From NCBI GenBank assembly GCA_016125255.1, contig WGMD01000002.1, positions 496,001 through 560,000 on the forward strand: a DNA stretch of 64,000 nucleotides, read 5' to 3'. The stretch is from Planctomycetota bacterium (GTDB taxonomy: Bacteria > Planctomycetota > Phycisphaerae > Phycisphaerales > Zrk34). The notes under the pieces are model-generated. The model made no database searches, was not told where the DNA came from, and saw nothing but the letters and a program-made list of their open reading frames with translations. Both the position numbers and the translations under genes were made by a program. This document shows, in pieces, positions 43,559 to 52,112 of the stretch (position 1 is the stretch's first letter; every line of letters starts with the position of its first letter).

Positions 43559-44068
43559 TCAGACCAGCGGCGGCTCGTGGTCGGAGCCGTCGCGCAGTTC
43601 CTCTTCGCTCACCACGCAAAAACCCTTCCGCGCCAGAATCTGCCCCGCCAGCACCGGGTCGTCGCAGTGGATGGCGATCGTCGGCAGACCGTGCGGGCGG
43701 ACCATCAATGGATACGCGTAGTCGATGTTCAACTCCGCGCCCAAAAGCGAGAGGCAGAGCTTGGTGAGCCGCTGATCTTCGCCGAGTTCGACGACGAGGA
43801 TCTCCGCTTCGGTGAAAGGGAGCTGCTGATTTTCGAGCAGTTCGCGCGCCCGGTCGGCCCGGGAGGTGACAAGGCGCACGACCGAATGATCCGATGCGTC
43901 CATCACGGACAGCGCGACGAGGCGCAGCGGTTGTCCGTCGAAGGTTTCGATCAGCTCGTACATTTTGCCGATGCGGTTATCGAGGAACACGCTGAACTGC
44001 GTGCACATCGGCGGGCCGTAGCCCTGCTCGGTCTCGAAGTTGACGGGCGAACCGGGAACCTGCGACAT
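43559..44068 (-). CDS. ACT-domain protein
   Basis: 169 residues. One clear ACT-type ligand-binding domain runs from CTQFSVFLDNRIGKMYELIE to LPFTEAEILVVELG, and a second, weaker half follows (LNIDYAYPLMVRPHGLPTIA, DDPVLAGQILARKGF). No catalytic domain is fused, so it is probably an amino-acid sensor acting on another protein. It is convergent with the glycosyltransferase gene (9 bp between stops) and separated from proS by a repeat-rich gap of 315 bp. Confidence 0.78.
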   Translation of the reverse strand: MSQVPGSPVNFETEQGYGPPMCTQFSVFLDNRIGKMYELIETFDGQPLRLVALSVMDASDHSVVRLVTSRADRARELLENQQLPFTEAEILVVELGEDQRLTKLCLSLLGAELNIDYAYPLMVRPHGLPTIAIHCDDPVLAGQILARKGFCVVSEEELRDGSDHEPPLV

Positions 44069-44382
44069 GAGTCACTCCTCAGTCGATTGTAGCCCCGCGA
44101 TGCGTATGGAAAATGGTCCATGGCACCATGTGCGAATTTCTTCCGTCGGCGGCTAGTGGGAACGAAGGCAAAATGGGCCACGAAGACGCAAAGACGCGAA
44201 GGAAGACAGCAAGAAGAAGGGGTCCATCCATACCGTTCCTCCCGTCTTCCTTGCCTTTCTTCGCGTCTTCGCGCCTTCGTGGCCCACACTGTCTTGAAAA
44301 CGCATTCCAGATACGCAAACAACTTGCACATCGCGCCATTTGCAAATGGAAAATGGAAAATCGATTTTCCATTTTCCATCGT
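44069..44382. repeat. Repeat-rich spacer between proS and the ACT gene
   Basis: No gene is seen. The arms at 44173-44208 and 44244-44286 form a long imperfect inverted repeat built of CCACGAAGACGCGAAG-like units. At 44346-44379 there is a perfect 34-bp AT-rich palindrome made of ATGGAAA units around ATCGAT, four bases from the proS stop. Single ATGGAAA-type units also occur near 44107 and 44395. The palindrome is a likely proS terminator; the CCACGAAG element is a repeat of the type I have met between genes of planctomycetes and other bacteria. Confidence 0.75.
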
Positions 44383-46158
44383 TCATTTTCCGTTTTCCAT
44401 TGCGGCTCGGACGAACGCGATCGCCTTGTCCGCCGCGTCGTCGACTTTGATCATCTCGGGTTTCTCGGCCGTGCGGGGTTTGAATTCGATTTCGGCGCCT
44501 CCGGGGGCGGCGAGGCCCTTGTCGCCGATCGTCAGGCGCAGCGGGATGCCGATCAGGTCCGCGTCCTTGAACTTCACGCCCGGCCGCTCATCGCGATCAT
44601 CGAGCAACACGTCGATCCCCGCCGCCGTCAGCTTCTCGTACAGCGCATCGACGACATCCTTCGTCTGCCCCTCATAGCGCACCGGCGTGAGGATCACCTG
44701 ATACGGCGCGATCGCCATCGGCCAGATGATCCCGCCTTCGTCATGCCCCGCTTCCGACTCCAGCGCCGCCGCCAGAATCCGATTCACGCCGATGCCGTAG
44801 CAGCCCATGATGACGCTCCGGGTCTGCTGATTCTCGTCAAGCACCGTCAGCCCCAGCGCCTCGGAATACTTGCAGCCGAGTTTGAACACGTGACCGACTT
44901 CGATGCCCTGCGACGCCTGCAGGACGCCGCCGTCGTTTTTCGGCGACGGGTCGCCGTGCATGGCGTTGCGGATGTCGGCGACTTTGACTTCGACGCCGGC
45001 GGCGACGACTTCGCGCTGCCAGTTGAAGTGTTTGACGTGATGATCGGTTTCGTTGGCGCCGGTGACCCAGAACCCGCCCTGCGCGGCATCGGGGTCGACG
45101 ACGAGCGTGATGTCATGCCTTCCGACGGCGACGTGCGGGCCGACGAAACCGATGGCGAAACCGGCATCGCGCGCTTCTCGCTCATCGGCGAGCTGGAGGG
45201 CTGCCAAGCCGCAAGCGGCTTTGACTTTGGCTTCGTTGAGGTCGTGGTCGCCGCGCACGACGGCGACGATCCATCGGCCGTCGCCCTTGCACACGAGCGT
45301 CTTGAGCATGTTCTGCGTCTTGAGTTTCGTGCCGAGGTTCTTCTTGAAAAACGCGCAGACATCTTCGATGCCCGGACAGCCGGGCGTGTGCAGCTTTTCG
45401 AGTTCACCGGTCGGCGCGGCGGCGAGGTCCGACTGGCGCGGACCCGTCTCGCACTTTTCCATATTCGCGGCGTAGTTGCCCTTGTCGGAGGCGAGAATCG
45501 TGTCTTCACCGGTGGGGGAAGGAACCATGAATTCGTGGCTGGCGTTGCCGCCGATGGGGCCGGCTTCGGCTTCGACTTCGACGAAGGCGACGCCGCAGCG
45601 CGTGAAGATGCGGCGGTAGGCGTCGCGCATCGCTTCGTAGGTTTCGCCCAGCGATTCGAGGGACAGATGGAAGCTGTAGGCGTCCTTCATCTGAAACTCG
45701 CGCGAGCGCATGACGCCGAAGCGCGGGCGGAACTCATCGCGGAACTTGGTCTGAATCTGATACAGGTTCAGGGGCAGATCGCGGTAGCTTGTGATGGTGC
45801 GGCGGACGAGGTCGGTGATGACCTCCTCATGCGTCGGGCCCAGCGCCTGCTCGCGCCCGTGGCGGTCTTCGACGACGAAGAGGTTGTCGCCATAGGCGGC
45901 GCGCCGGCCGGTCTTTTCCCAAAGCTCGATCGGCTGAAGCGTCGGCAAAAACACTTCGACCGCCCCCGCCCGGTTCATCTCCTGCCGCACGATCTCGATG
46001 GCCTTGTGCAGCGCCCGCCAGCCCAGCGGCAGGTACGAATAACTGCCCGCCGCCACCTGCTGAATCAGCCCCGCACGGAGCATCAACTGATGGGAAGGCA
46101 CGACCGCCTCGGCGGGGGTCTGACGAAGGGTCGGAATCAGGCAACGGGTCCAACGCAT
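44383..46158 (-). CDS. proS: Prolyl-tRNA synthetase, bacterial type
   Basis: 591 residues. Charges tRNA-Pro. Class II motif 1 is around GLIQQVAAGSYSYLPLGWRA, motif 2 is TKFRDEFRPRFGVMRSREF, and motif 3 is near SVIMGCYGIGVNRILAAALE. The editing insertion between motifs 2 and 3 (from about residue 225) is present and includes LEKLHTPGCPGIEDVCAFFK. A palindromic genomic repeat lies in frame in that insertion (residues about 313-318). The end of the gene runs into AT-rich repeats. Confidence 0.95.
   Translation of the reverse strand: MRWTRCLIPTLRQTPAEAVVPSHQLMLRAGLIQQVAAGSYSYLPLGWRALHKAIEIVRQEMNRAGAVEVFLPTLQPIELWEKTGRRAAYGDNLFVVEDRHGREQALGPTHEEVITDLVRRTITSYRDLPLNLYQIQTKFRDEFRPRFGVMRSREFQMKDAYSFHLSLESLGETYEAMRDAYRRIFTRCGVAFVEVEAEAGPIGGNASHEFMVPSPTGEDTILASDKGNYAANMEKCETGPRQSDLAAAPTGELEKLHTPGCPGIEDVCAFFKKNLGTKLKTQNMLKTLVCKGDGRWIVAVVRGDHDLNEAKVKAACGLAALQLADEREARDAGFAIGFVGPHVAVGRHDITLVVDPDAAQGGFWVTGANETDHHVKHFNWQREVVAAGVEVKVADIRNAMHGDPSPKNDGGVLQASQGIEVGHVFKLGCKYSEALGLTVLDENQQTRSVIMGCYGIGVNRILAAALESEAGHDEGGIIWPMAIAPYQVILTPVRYEGQTKDVVDALYEKLTAAGIDVLLDDRDERPGVKFKDADLIGIPLRLTIGDKGLAAPGGAEIEFKPRTAEKPEMIKVDDAADKAIAFVRAAMENGK
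45206..45221. repeat. REP-like palindrome inside proS
   Basis: AAGCCGCAAGCGGCTT: 7-bp arms around AA, identical to the core of the copies in polA and at 20446. In proS it encodes part of KAACGLAAL in the editing insertion. Confidence 0.75.
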
Positions 46159-46210
46159 GACGTTCGCTCCAGCTTGAGGGGCCGTATCGTAGACGATTCA
46201 GCCCTGAGAA

Positions 46211-46331
46211 TCACGGGGGGATCGGGGATCGGGGATCAGGGATCAGAAATGACAATGTCCGTGCGCCGGTGCAGTTTGATTCGCTTGCCGATCCCCGACC
46301 CCCGGCCCCCGATCCCCGACCTGATCCCCGC
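46211..46331. repeat. GGGATC-type tandem heptamers in inverted arrangement
   Basis: A run of GGGGATC units at 46216-46247 is answered by CCCCGATC-like units at 46289-46331, so the two blocks can pair into a long stem. They lie in the divergent proS/SulP promoter region. No ordinary promoter boxes could be picked out. Confidence 0.6.
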
Positions 46332-46361
46332 TCCTTGACTTACCGATAATTCAATCTAACG

Positions 46362-48206
46362 ATGATCGCTTACGTCCCGATTCGCTCGGGGCGGGAAAGT
46401 CGGTTGACCATGGCTCGGCAGACGAACTCCGCCTTGGGGTTCGACATTACGTTTCGTCCGTGCGTTGCGCTTCAAGGGGCGATGCGACGGGGCTATCGGG
46501 CTGCCGATTTGCGGAGTGATATTCTGGCGGGGATGGCGGTGGGGACGATCGCGGTGCCGTTGTCGATCGCGCTGGCGATCGCCGCGGGCGTGCCGCCGCA
46601 GCATGGGCTTTACACCGCCATCGTCGCCGGGGGATTGATCGCGCTGTTGGGCGGGTCACGCGTGCAGGTCAGCGGGCCCACCGCCGCCTTCGTCGTCATC
46701 CTCGCGCCGATCAGCGCCAAATACGGCACCGGCGGACTGATGATCGCCACGGCGATGGCCGGCGTCATCCTCATGGTCATGGGCCTGCTCCGCTTCGGCC
46801 GGCTCATCCAATTCATCCCTCATCCCGTCACGACCGGCTTCACCGCCGGAATCGCCGTCGTCATCGGCACGCTTCAGATCAAGGACTTTCTGGGCCTGGA
46901 CATCCCCGGTCGGCCCGAACACTACATGGATCACCTGCGCGCGATCGGCGCCCATCTGTCGACGATCCGTTGGCCCGATCTGGGCATCGGCATGCTGACG
47001 CTGCTGGTGCTCATCTTCTGGAAGCGCGTGACGCATAAAGTCCCCGCGCCGCTGGCGGCGCTGACGATCGGGACGATCGCCGCGTGGATCATGAGCCGGA
47101 TGATCGAGGGGTTCTCCGTGCCGACGATCGGCTCGACGTTCACCTGGCGGGAGCACGGCCAGACCGGGCCCGGCATGCCGCCGATCCCCCCGCTGTTCAC
47201 TTTGCCCTGGCATCAGCCCGGACCCGACGGACAGCCGATCGCGCTGTCGTGGGATCTGATTCATACGCTCGCGCCCGCCTCGTTCACGATCGCCATGCTC
47301 GGCGCGATCGCCTCGCTGCTCTCGGCGGTCGTCGCCGACGGACTGACCGGCGACGAGCACGACCCGGATGCGGAGCTGTTCGCGCAGGGGGCGGGCAATC
47401 TCGTCGCCCCGTTCTTCGGCGGAATCGCCGCCACCGGCGCCATCGCCCGCACCACCGCCAATGTCCGCTACGGGGCCCGCTCGCCCATCGCCGCGATCGT
47501 GCATGCGCTGACGCTGCTGGCGTGCATGGTGCTGCTGGCGCCGCTGCTCAACCGGCTGCCGTTGGCCTCGCTGGCGGCGCTGCTGCTGATCGTGTCGTGG
47601 AACATGGCCGACCTCAAGCATTTCAAGTACGCCCTGCGCGTCGCGCCGCTGAGCGATCGCGTCGTGCTTTTGATCTGCCTGTTGCTGACGGTGTTCGTGA
47701 ACATGGTGGCGGCGGTGAGCGTGGGCATCGTGCTGGCGGCTCTTTTGTTCATGCGGCGCATGGCTGAAGTCGCCGACGCCCGGCTGTTTTCCGAGCGGCA
47801 TGACGCCATGAACATCGCCCTGCCGCCGGGCGTGATCGTCTACGAAATCGGCGGACCGCTGTTCTTCGGAGCCGCGCAAAAGGCGATGGCCGCCCTGCGA
47901 TCGCTCGGCAACGGCGTCCGCGTCGTCATCCTCGACATGCGCGAAGTGCCCGTCATGGACGCCACCGGCCTCGTCAATCTCGAATCCGCGCTCGATCGCC
48001 TGCAAGCCATGAACATCCGCGTCGTGCTCGCCGGCGTGCAGAGTCAGCCGCTGCACCTGTTGGCCAAGTCCCATCTGCGGCGCGACCGCGCGATGGTCAC
48101 CGTCTGCGGAACTTTCGACGCCGCCATGGACGTCGCCCGATGGCACGCCGCCGAAGAGCCCGCCGCGCCTTCCGTCACTTCCTCACCGGCTCAAACCGCA
48201 CACTGA
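46362..48206 (+). CDS. SulP-family anion transporter with STAS domain
   Basis: 614 residues. Inner-membrane carrier of sulfate, bicarbonate or another anion. DILAGMAVGTIAVPLSIALA and GLYTAIVAGGLIALLGGSRV followed by QVSGPTAAFVVI are the family signature, with about 10-14 helices. The C-terminal STAS domain (VIVYEIGGPLFFGAA to MREVPVMDATGLVNLESAL) controls transport. An ATG at 46410 is an alternative start. The 3' end overlaps the convergent heparinase-like gene by 32 bp. Confidence 0.9.
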   Translation: MIAYVPIRSGRESRLTMARQTNSALGFDITFRPCVALQGAMRRGYRAADLRSDILAGMAVGTIAVPLSIALAIAAGVPPQHGLYTAIVAGGLIALLGGSRVQVSGPTAAFVVILAPISAKYGTGGLMIATAMAGVILMVMGLLRFGRLIQFIPHPVTTGFTAGIAVVIGTLQIKDFLGLDIPGRPEHYMDHLRAIGAHLSTIRWPDLGIGMLTLLVLIFWKRVTHKVPAPLAALTIGTIAAWIMSRMIEGFSVPTIGSTFTWREHGQTGPGMPPIPPLFTLPWHQPGPDGQPIALSWDLIHTLAPASFTIAMLGAIASLLSAVVADGLTGDEHDPDAELFAQGAGNLVAPFFGGIAATGAIARTTANVRYGARSPIAAIVHALTLLACMVLLAPLLNRLPLASLAALLLIVSWNMADLKHFKYALRVAPLSDRVVLLICLLLTVFVNMVAAVSVGIVLAALLFMRRMAEVADARLFSERHDAMNIALPPGVIVYEIGGPLFFGAAQKAMAALRSLGNGVRVVILDMREVPVMDATGLVNLESALDRLQAMNIRVVLAGVQSQPLHLLAKSHLRRDRAMVTVCGTFDAAMDVARWHAAEEPAAPSVTSSPAQTAH

Positions 48207-49983
48207 TCTTCGTCAGCTTGTCGATGCTCGTGTGAATCGTCAGCTTCCGCGCTTCGTCGTTCGTCGCCTGCATCGACGGATTGGGCGAGGTCGGCAACGG
48301 CTCCGCGGAGCGCACTTCGAATTTCGCATCGGCCGGTTCGATCAGCGTGACGCGCATCGTCTGATCATTGCGATGCAGCAAAGCCGTGCGATCCCCGTCG
48401 GTCAGTTCGACCGTCGCCTCCGTCGTGACGAACCACCATAGGTCCGTCTTCGCCTTCGGGTCGATCGCGTCGTCGAGCGTGATCTGATTGCTCTTGCGGT
48501 CGAACACGACCGTGCGCGTCACGGATTTCGCCGCTTCGTCGTACGCCGGCGTCAGGTCGGCGACGGCCCGGCCCAGGTCGTCATTCGTCGAAAACGCCGC
48601 GATTTTCGCGGTCGCCCGCGGGTTCTGATCCGGCCCCTCGTCCGGGTTCATCACCAGCGTGTTGTGCGCTTCGGCGCGGAGTCGGTAGTACGTGTAGCGC
48701 TTGGACCCGAAGTAATCGGGCATGTTGTAGTTGTCGGACCCCAGGTCCATCGCCCACCGCTCGCCCAGCGCATCGAGCACGAACGAGCCGAGGTCCAGAT
48801 GATTGTGATTGACGCGATTGGAACCGGCCTGCATGGCGAAGTACATCGCCTGCGGATCGGTCCAGCTCGTGCGGAAGCTCACCACTTCCGACCCGCGCCA
48901 ATACCGATCGAGCGGCAGGTGCAGCGCATCGGGGCTCTGGCCGTCGCCCCGGTACCAGAGAATGCTCTGCACCGTCGGCGACATGCGGTGAATCCCCCAC
49001 CATGCCGCCGCCGGCTCGTCGTAACGATGCGCCAGCCACAACAGACACGGACTGGTCCGCATCGTCGGATGCGCATCCGAGTAATTGAACGTCAACCCCG
49101 TCGGCCCGGTCATGTACATCGGGAACAACGCGGTGAGCGTGTACCCGTGCTCCTCCGAAAGATCGAAATCCGTGCCCAGCGCCGAGTCGAGCGCGGCAAC
49201 CATCAGCGTGTTGTAGCTGGTGGCGTAGCCCCAGTAACTGGGCCCTTCGCCCCACGCGCCGTCGGGTTCGTAGCTCGCCATCGCCTTGGGCACGCTCCGC
49301 ACCGCCGCGGCGAGAATCTCCCCCGCCAGCGCCGGCTCCTCGTCGCCGATCGCCAATGCGCCGACCGTCTCGCCTCCGTTGCACACCTGGTTCCAGTTGT
49401 GCTCGACGTTCGCCCACCACGTATGCTCCCGGTAATACTTGAGCGCGGGCGTGAGCCCCATGCGCGCGATCGCCTCGCGCATCGTCTTTCGCTGCTCCGG
49501 CGTCCAGACGTCGTACAGCCAGTCGTACGCGATGGCGACCCCGTGCGTCATCTCCGCCGTGTCCAGAAAATGCGGCGGATGCCAGTCATCAAACGCGCAG
49601 ACCGTCCTCATCTCCGTCCACAACCGATCCGCATATTTCTTCTCGCCGGTCATGCGATACGCGAACGCCAGCTCGTAGCTGCGCTCCACGACCGCGCGCG
49701 ACACGGACAGCAGGCGCTTGCCGTCGGGCAGATGGTAGTAGACGGGCTTGGCGCCGAGGAGTTGATCCGCATCGTCGATGACGTCATGGACCCACGCCTT
49801 GAGCCGATCATCCGTTTTCACCCGCTCGCGCAGCGCGTCGAAACCGGCCATGTCGATGAGCAGCCGCGGATGCCGCGGCTTGAGCGTCGCAAGAATGTGC
49901 TGCGCCTCCGGCGGCTCGGCGGCGAACACGCAAAGAGCAAACGAAAACACGAATAACGCCGGGAGGAGGGTGCGTTGAATCAT
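48175..49983 (-). CDS. Heparinase II/III-like secreted polysaccharide lyase
   Basis: 602 residues. A signal peptide (LLPALFVFSFALCVFA) is followed by an alpha/alpha toroid (residues about 50-370, with EHNWNQVCNGGETVGALAI and PDGAWGEGPSYWGYATSYNT) and a beta-sandwich (NRVNHNHLDLGSFVLDALGE, with the conserved His pair, is the family's heparinase II/III core). It cleaves acidic polysaccharides such as alginate or glycosaminoglycan-like glycans; the exact substrate is unknown. The start ATG 49983 stands 13 bp from a GC-rich repeat whose GGGGGAGGG could act as ribosome site. The longer open frame upstream translates the repeat and is not believed. Confidence 0.85.
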   Translation of the reverse strand: MIQRTLLPALFVFSFALCVFAAEPPEAQHILATLKPRHPRLLIDMAGFDALRERVKTDDRLKAWVHDVIDDADQLLGAKPVYYHLPDGKRLLSVSRAVVERSYELAFAYRMTGEKKYADRLWTEMRTVCAFDDWHPPHFLDTAEMTHGVAIAYDWLYDVWTPEQRKTMREAIARMGLTPALKYYREHTWWANVEHNWNQVCNGGETVGALAIGDEEPALAGEILAAAVRSVPKAMASYEPDGAWGEGPSYWGYATSYNTLMVAALDSALGTDFDLSEEHGYTLTALFPMYMTGPTGLTFNYSDAHPTMRTSPCLLWLAHRYDEPAAAWWGIHRMSPTVQSILWYRGDGQSPDALHLPLDRYWRGSEVVSFRTSWTDPQAMYFAMQAGSNRVNHNHLDLGSFVLDALGERWAMDLGSDNYNMPDYFGSKRYTYYRLRAEAHNTLVMNPDEGPDQNPRATAKIAAFSTNDDLGRAVADLTPAYDEAAKSVTRTVVFDRKSNQITLDDAIDPKAKTDLWWFVTTEATVELTDGDRTALLHRNDQTMRVTLIEPADAKFEVRSAEPLPTSPNPSMQATNDEARKLTIHTSIDKLTKISVRFEPVRK

Positions 49984-50322
49984 CGGGCAGTATAGCCCTC
50001 CCCCTTCGAGGGGGAGGGTTGGGTGGGGGTGAATCACATCCGTCCAAGATCGCGCTCGCATTGATGCAATCGCGCCGCTTGCTCCACGATGCACCACTCA
50101 CTGCGCTACATCACTTGATCTGATGCGCCTCACCCGCCCCCAGCCCCGCCCTCAAGGGCGGGGAGTCCCAAAGCCCTCCCCCTTCGAGGGGGAGGGTTGG
50201 GTGGGGGTGAATCACATCCGTCCAAAGCCGCTTTCGCTTGGAGACCACGTGCCAACTTGGAACCGGGATCGACTGATGCGCCTCACCCGCCCCCAACCCC
50301 GCCCTCAAGGGCGGGGAGTCGA
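49984..50322. repeat. Duplicated GC-rich repeat array (units A and B), no gene
   Basis: Unit A (CCCTCCCCCTTCGAGGGGGA and on, 52 bp) occurs at 49996-50047 and 50174-50225, identical. Unit B (GATGCGCCTCACCCGCCCCC and on, 46 bp, with a CCCCGCCCT/AGGGCGGGG hairpin) occurs at 50122-50167 and 50275-50320 with one difference. Both contain strong stems. A diverged inverted copy of A lies at 51511-51560. The two copies of the A-B block are probably a local duplication. Confidence 0.85.
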
Positions 50323-51588
50323 TCAGTTGACGATTTGCTTCCAGCTTCCGGGCACGACGGTCATCGTGCGCGTCGGGTTGCCGGCGCTGTAGAGCGAGGC
50401 GGCCTGCGCGGCGCTCATGACGTAGTTAAACATCGCCACATGCGCGATGCGGCCGGCGAAGGGGTTGCTCCAGGAGTTGATGAGCCCCAGCAGACTGCCC
50501 GACGAGCTGACGCCGACGGCGATCGGCTCGGTGGACCCGATGCCGCCGGAGTAGGAATCGGAGTCGACGAGCGACCCGTTGAGGTAGAGCTTCATGCCGC
50601 CGGAGCCGAAGGTGAACACGAGGTTGTACCACTGACCGGCGACGACGGAGCCGGAAGGAGAGCTGACGATGCGTGAAGAGAGGGTCGAGGAGAATTTGGC
50701 TCGGACGCGGCCGCTGTCGATGTAGATGGAAAGCTGACCGGAGGTCAGACTCAGCGAATTGACCTTGGTCATGAGCCCGCGGGTGCCGGTGACGGAGTCG
50801 GGTTTGAACCACATGCTGATCGACCCGTTGCTGAGCAGAAAGTCGCTGCGGTGCGGGATTTCGACGTAGTCGTTGGACCCGTCGAATTTCGCGGTGCGGT
50901 CGCCGAGGTTGGGGTCGAGCACATTGAGCGCCACGCCGTTGCGATACGTGCCGGACTGAAGGCCGATGGCGTCGGTCGACGTCGTGCCGCTGGCGTCCTG
51001 CATGGGCCACATCGCCATCGGCCCCAGCGCGCGCGTCGCCGCCCGCGCCGGCCGGATCGCGTCCGGCGTCGGCTGCATCGTCACTTCCATCATCGCCGTC
51101 GCCCGGCCCTGATACCCGTAGCCGCGGATGCGCACCGGCTGCAAGTCCGAGTTGGTGAAGTCGCCGTCCGCCGGATCGGTGACCTCCAGCGTGAACGACC
51201 CGCTGCCGAGCTTCTGATTGACGATCCATTGCCCATTGGCGCGATTGGTGCGCCAGTTGGGATCGTAGGTGACGATCAACATGCCCATGTCGACGGCCGA
51301 GCGCGCGAGCATGCGGGCGTCGGCGGCGTCGAAGTTCGTCATCGTCATCCGCTGACGGATCCGCACGCTCGTCAGCGCTGAGATGCCGATGATCGTGACG
51401 ATCATCGATGTCATCAACACGAGCACATAAGCGCTGCCGCGATGGCGCGCGCTGACTCTTGAAGGGTGGATCAGGCCGAACGGATTCCGCATCGATGCGA
51501 ACGCGGCCGTGGTCGGATGCGATTCACCCCCACCCGGCCTCCCCCTCGGAGGGGGAGGAGTCTGCGTGTTGGATCGGCTCGTGTTCAT
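50323..51588 (-). CDS. PilX-like pilus assembly protein fused to a LamG-like domain
   Basis: 421 residues. After a short leader, RHRGSAYVLVLMTSMIVTII and GISALTSVRIRQRM form the N-terminal helix of PilX/GspK-like minor pilins. About 100 residues later a LamG/concanavalin-type domain begins (DGSNDYVEIPHRSDFLLSNG, SISMWFKPDS, GQWYNLVFTFGSGGMKLYLN) and runs to the end. The ATG at 51588 overlaps the stop of the upstream pilin by 4 bp, typical coupling. With that start, residues 10-26 are encoded by a copy of genomic repeat unit A. The alternative ATG at 51492 avoids the repeat but has no ribosome site. Confidence 0.75.
   Translation of the reverse strand: MNTSRSNTQTPPPPRGRPGGGESHPTTAAFASMRNPFGLIHPSRVSARHRGSAYVLVLMTSMIVTIIGISALTSVRIRQRMTMTNFDAADARMLARSAVDMGMLIVTYDPNWRTNRANGQWIVNQKLGSGSFTLEVTDPADGDFTNSDLQPVRIRGYGYQGRATAMMEVTMQPTPDAIRPARAATRALGPMAMWPMQDASGTTSTDAIGLQSGTYRNGVALNVLDPNLGDRTAKFDGSNDYVEIPHRSDFLLSNGSISMWFKPDSVTGTRGLMTKVNSLSLTSGQLSIYIDSGRVRAKFSSTLSSRIVSSPSGSVVAGQWYNLVFTFGSGGMKLYLNGSLVDSDSYSGGIGSTEPIAVGVSSSGSLLGLINSWSNPFAGRIAHVAMFNYVMSAAQAASLYSAGNPTRTMTVVPGSWKQIVN
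51511..51560. repeat. Inverted, diverged copy of repeat unit A inside a pilin gene
   Basis: The bases GATTCACCCCCACCC and CTCCCCCTCGGAGGGGGAGG are the reverse complement of unit A at 49996 with about six differences in 50. It lies in frame near the start of the PilX-like gene. Confidence 0.75.
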
Positions 51589-52112
51589 TGCGGTCCCAAC
51601 TGGTCGATCCATGCGACCGTCTTGAGCGCGTAGCGGGAGGCGAGGACGACATTGCCGCGTTTGACTTCGACGATGATGCACTTGACGCCCGACTCGTAAT
51701 TGACTTCCTGGGTGGGGTTGGCGGGGTTGACCCAGGGGGTTCGGACGGTGCGGGTCCAACCGGCGTACTGGGTCAGCACGGTGCCGTCCTTGAGCTGCGG
51801 GGGCGAGGCGGACCAGCCGTGGTAGTCATCGACATCATCGAAGAGCGAGCGGTTGCCGGTCGCGGCTTCGTCGGCGCTGGGGCCGAACCCACTGTGATAG
51901 ATCGGCGACCAGTAGGGCTGCTCGATGCACTCGGCCAGAAGCTGCTGGGCGAGTGCGTTTGCGGTGGCGCGGGTGGCCATCGTCGCCATGGCGGTGCGGG
52001 AAGCGCCGACGGTGCTCATGGCGACGGCGAAGACGGTGCTGACGATGGCGACGCTCATCGCCGCTTCGACGAGGGTGAAGCCGGTCTGTCGCATGGCGCG
52101 GAGATTCATCAT
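51585..52112 (-). CDS. PilV-like prepilin
   Basis: 175 residues. The type IV prepilin signal is RQTGFTLVEAAMSVAIVSTV: cleavage between Gly and Phe, Glu at +5, then a hydrophobic helix. The rest is Ala-rich then polar. Minor pilin or pseudopilin of a type II secretion or pilus machine. GGGAGG precedes the first of two adjacent ATGs. It overlaps its upstream and downstream neighbours by 4 bp each. Confidence 0.82.
   Translation of the reverse strand: MMNLRAMRQTGFTLVEAAMSVAIVSTVFAVAMSTVGASRTAMATMATRATANALAQQLLAECIEQPYWSPIYHSGFGPSADEAATGNRSLFDDVDDYHGWSASPPQLKDGTVLTQYAGWTRTVRTPWVNPANPTQEVNYESGVKCIIVEVKRGNVVLASRYALKTVAWIDQLGPQ

Noticed and set aside
46656-48146. 496-residue minus-strand open frame
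   Set aside because: Shadow of the SulP gene, His/Asp/Arg-rich and without motifs, while the plus strand has a clear SulP-STAS protein.
49996-50320. Possible CRISPR array
   Set aside because: The repeated blocks are 46-52 bp, only two copies each, of two different units with strong internal hairpins, and there are no cas genes.
50111-50392. Short open frames within the A-B repeats
   Set aside because: They merely translate the repeats (RPQPRPQGRG-like) and have no independent support.
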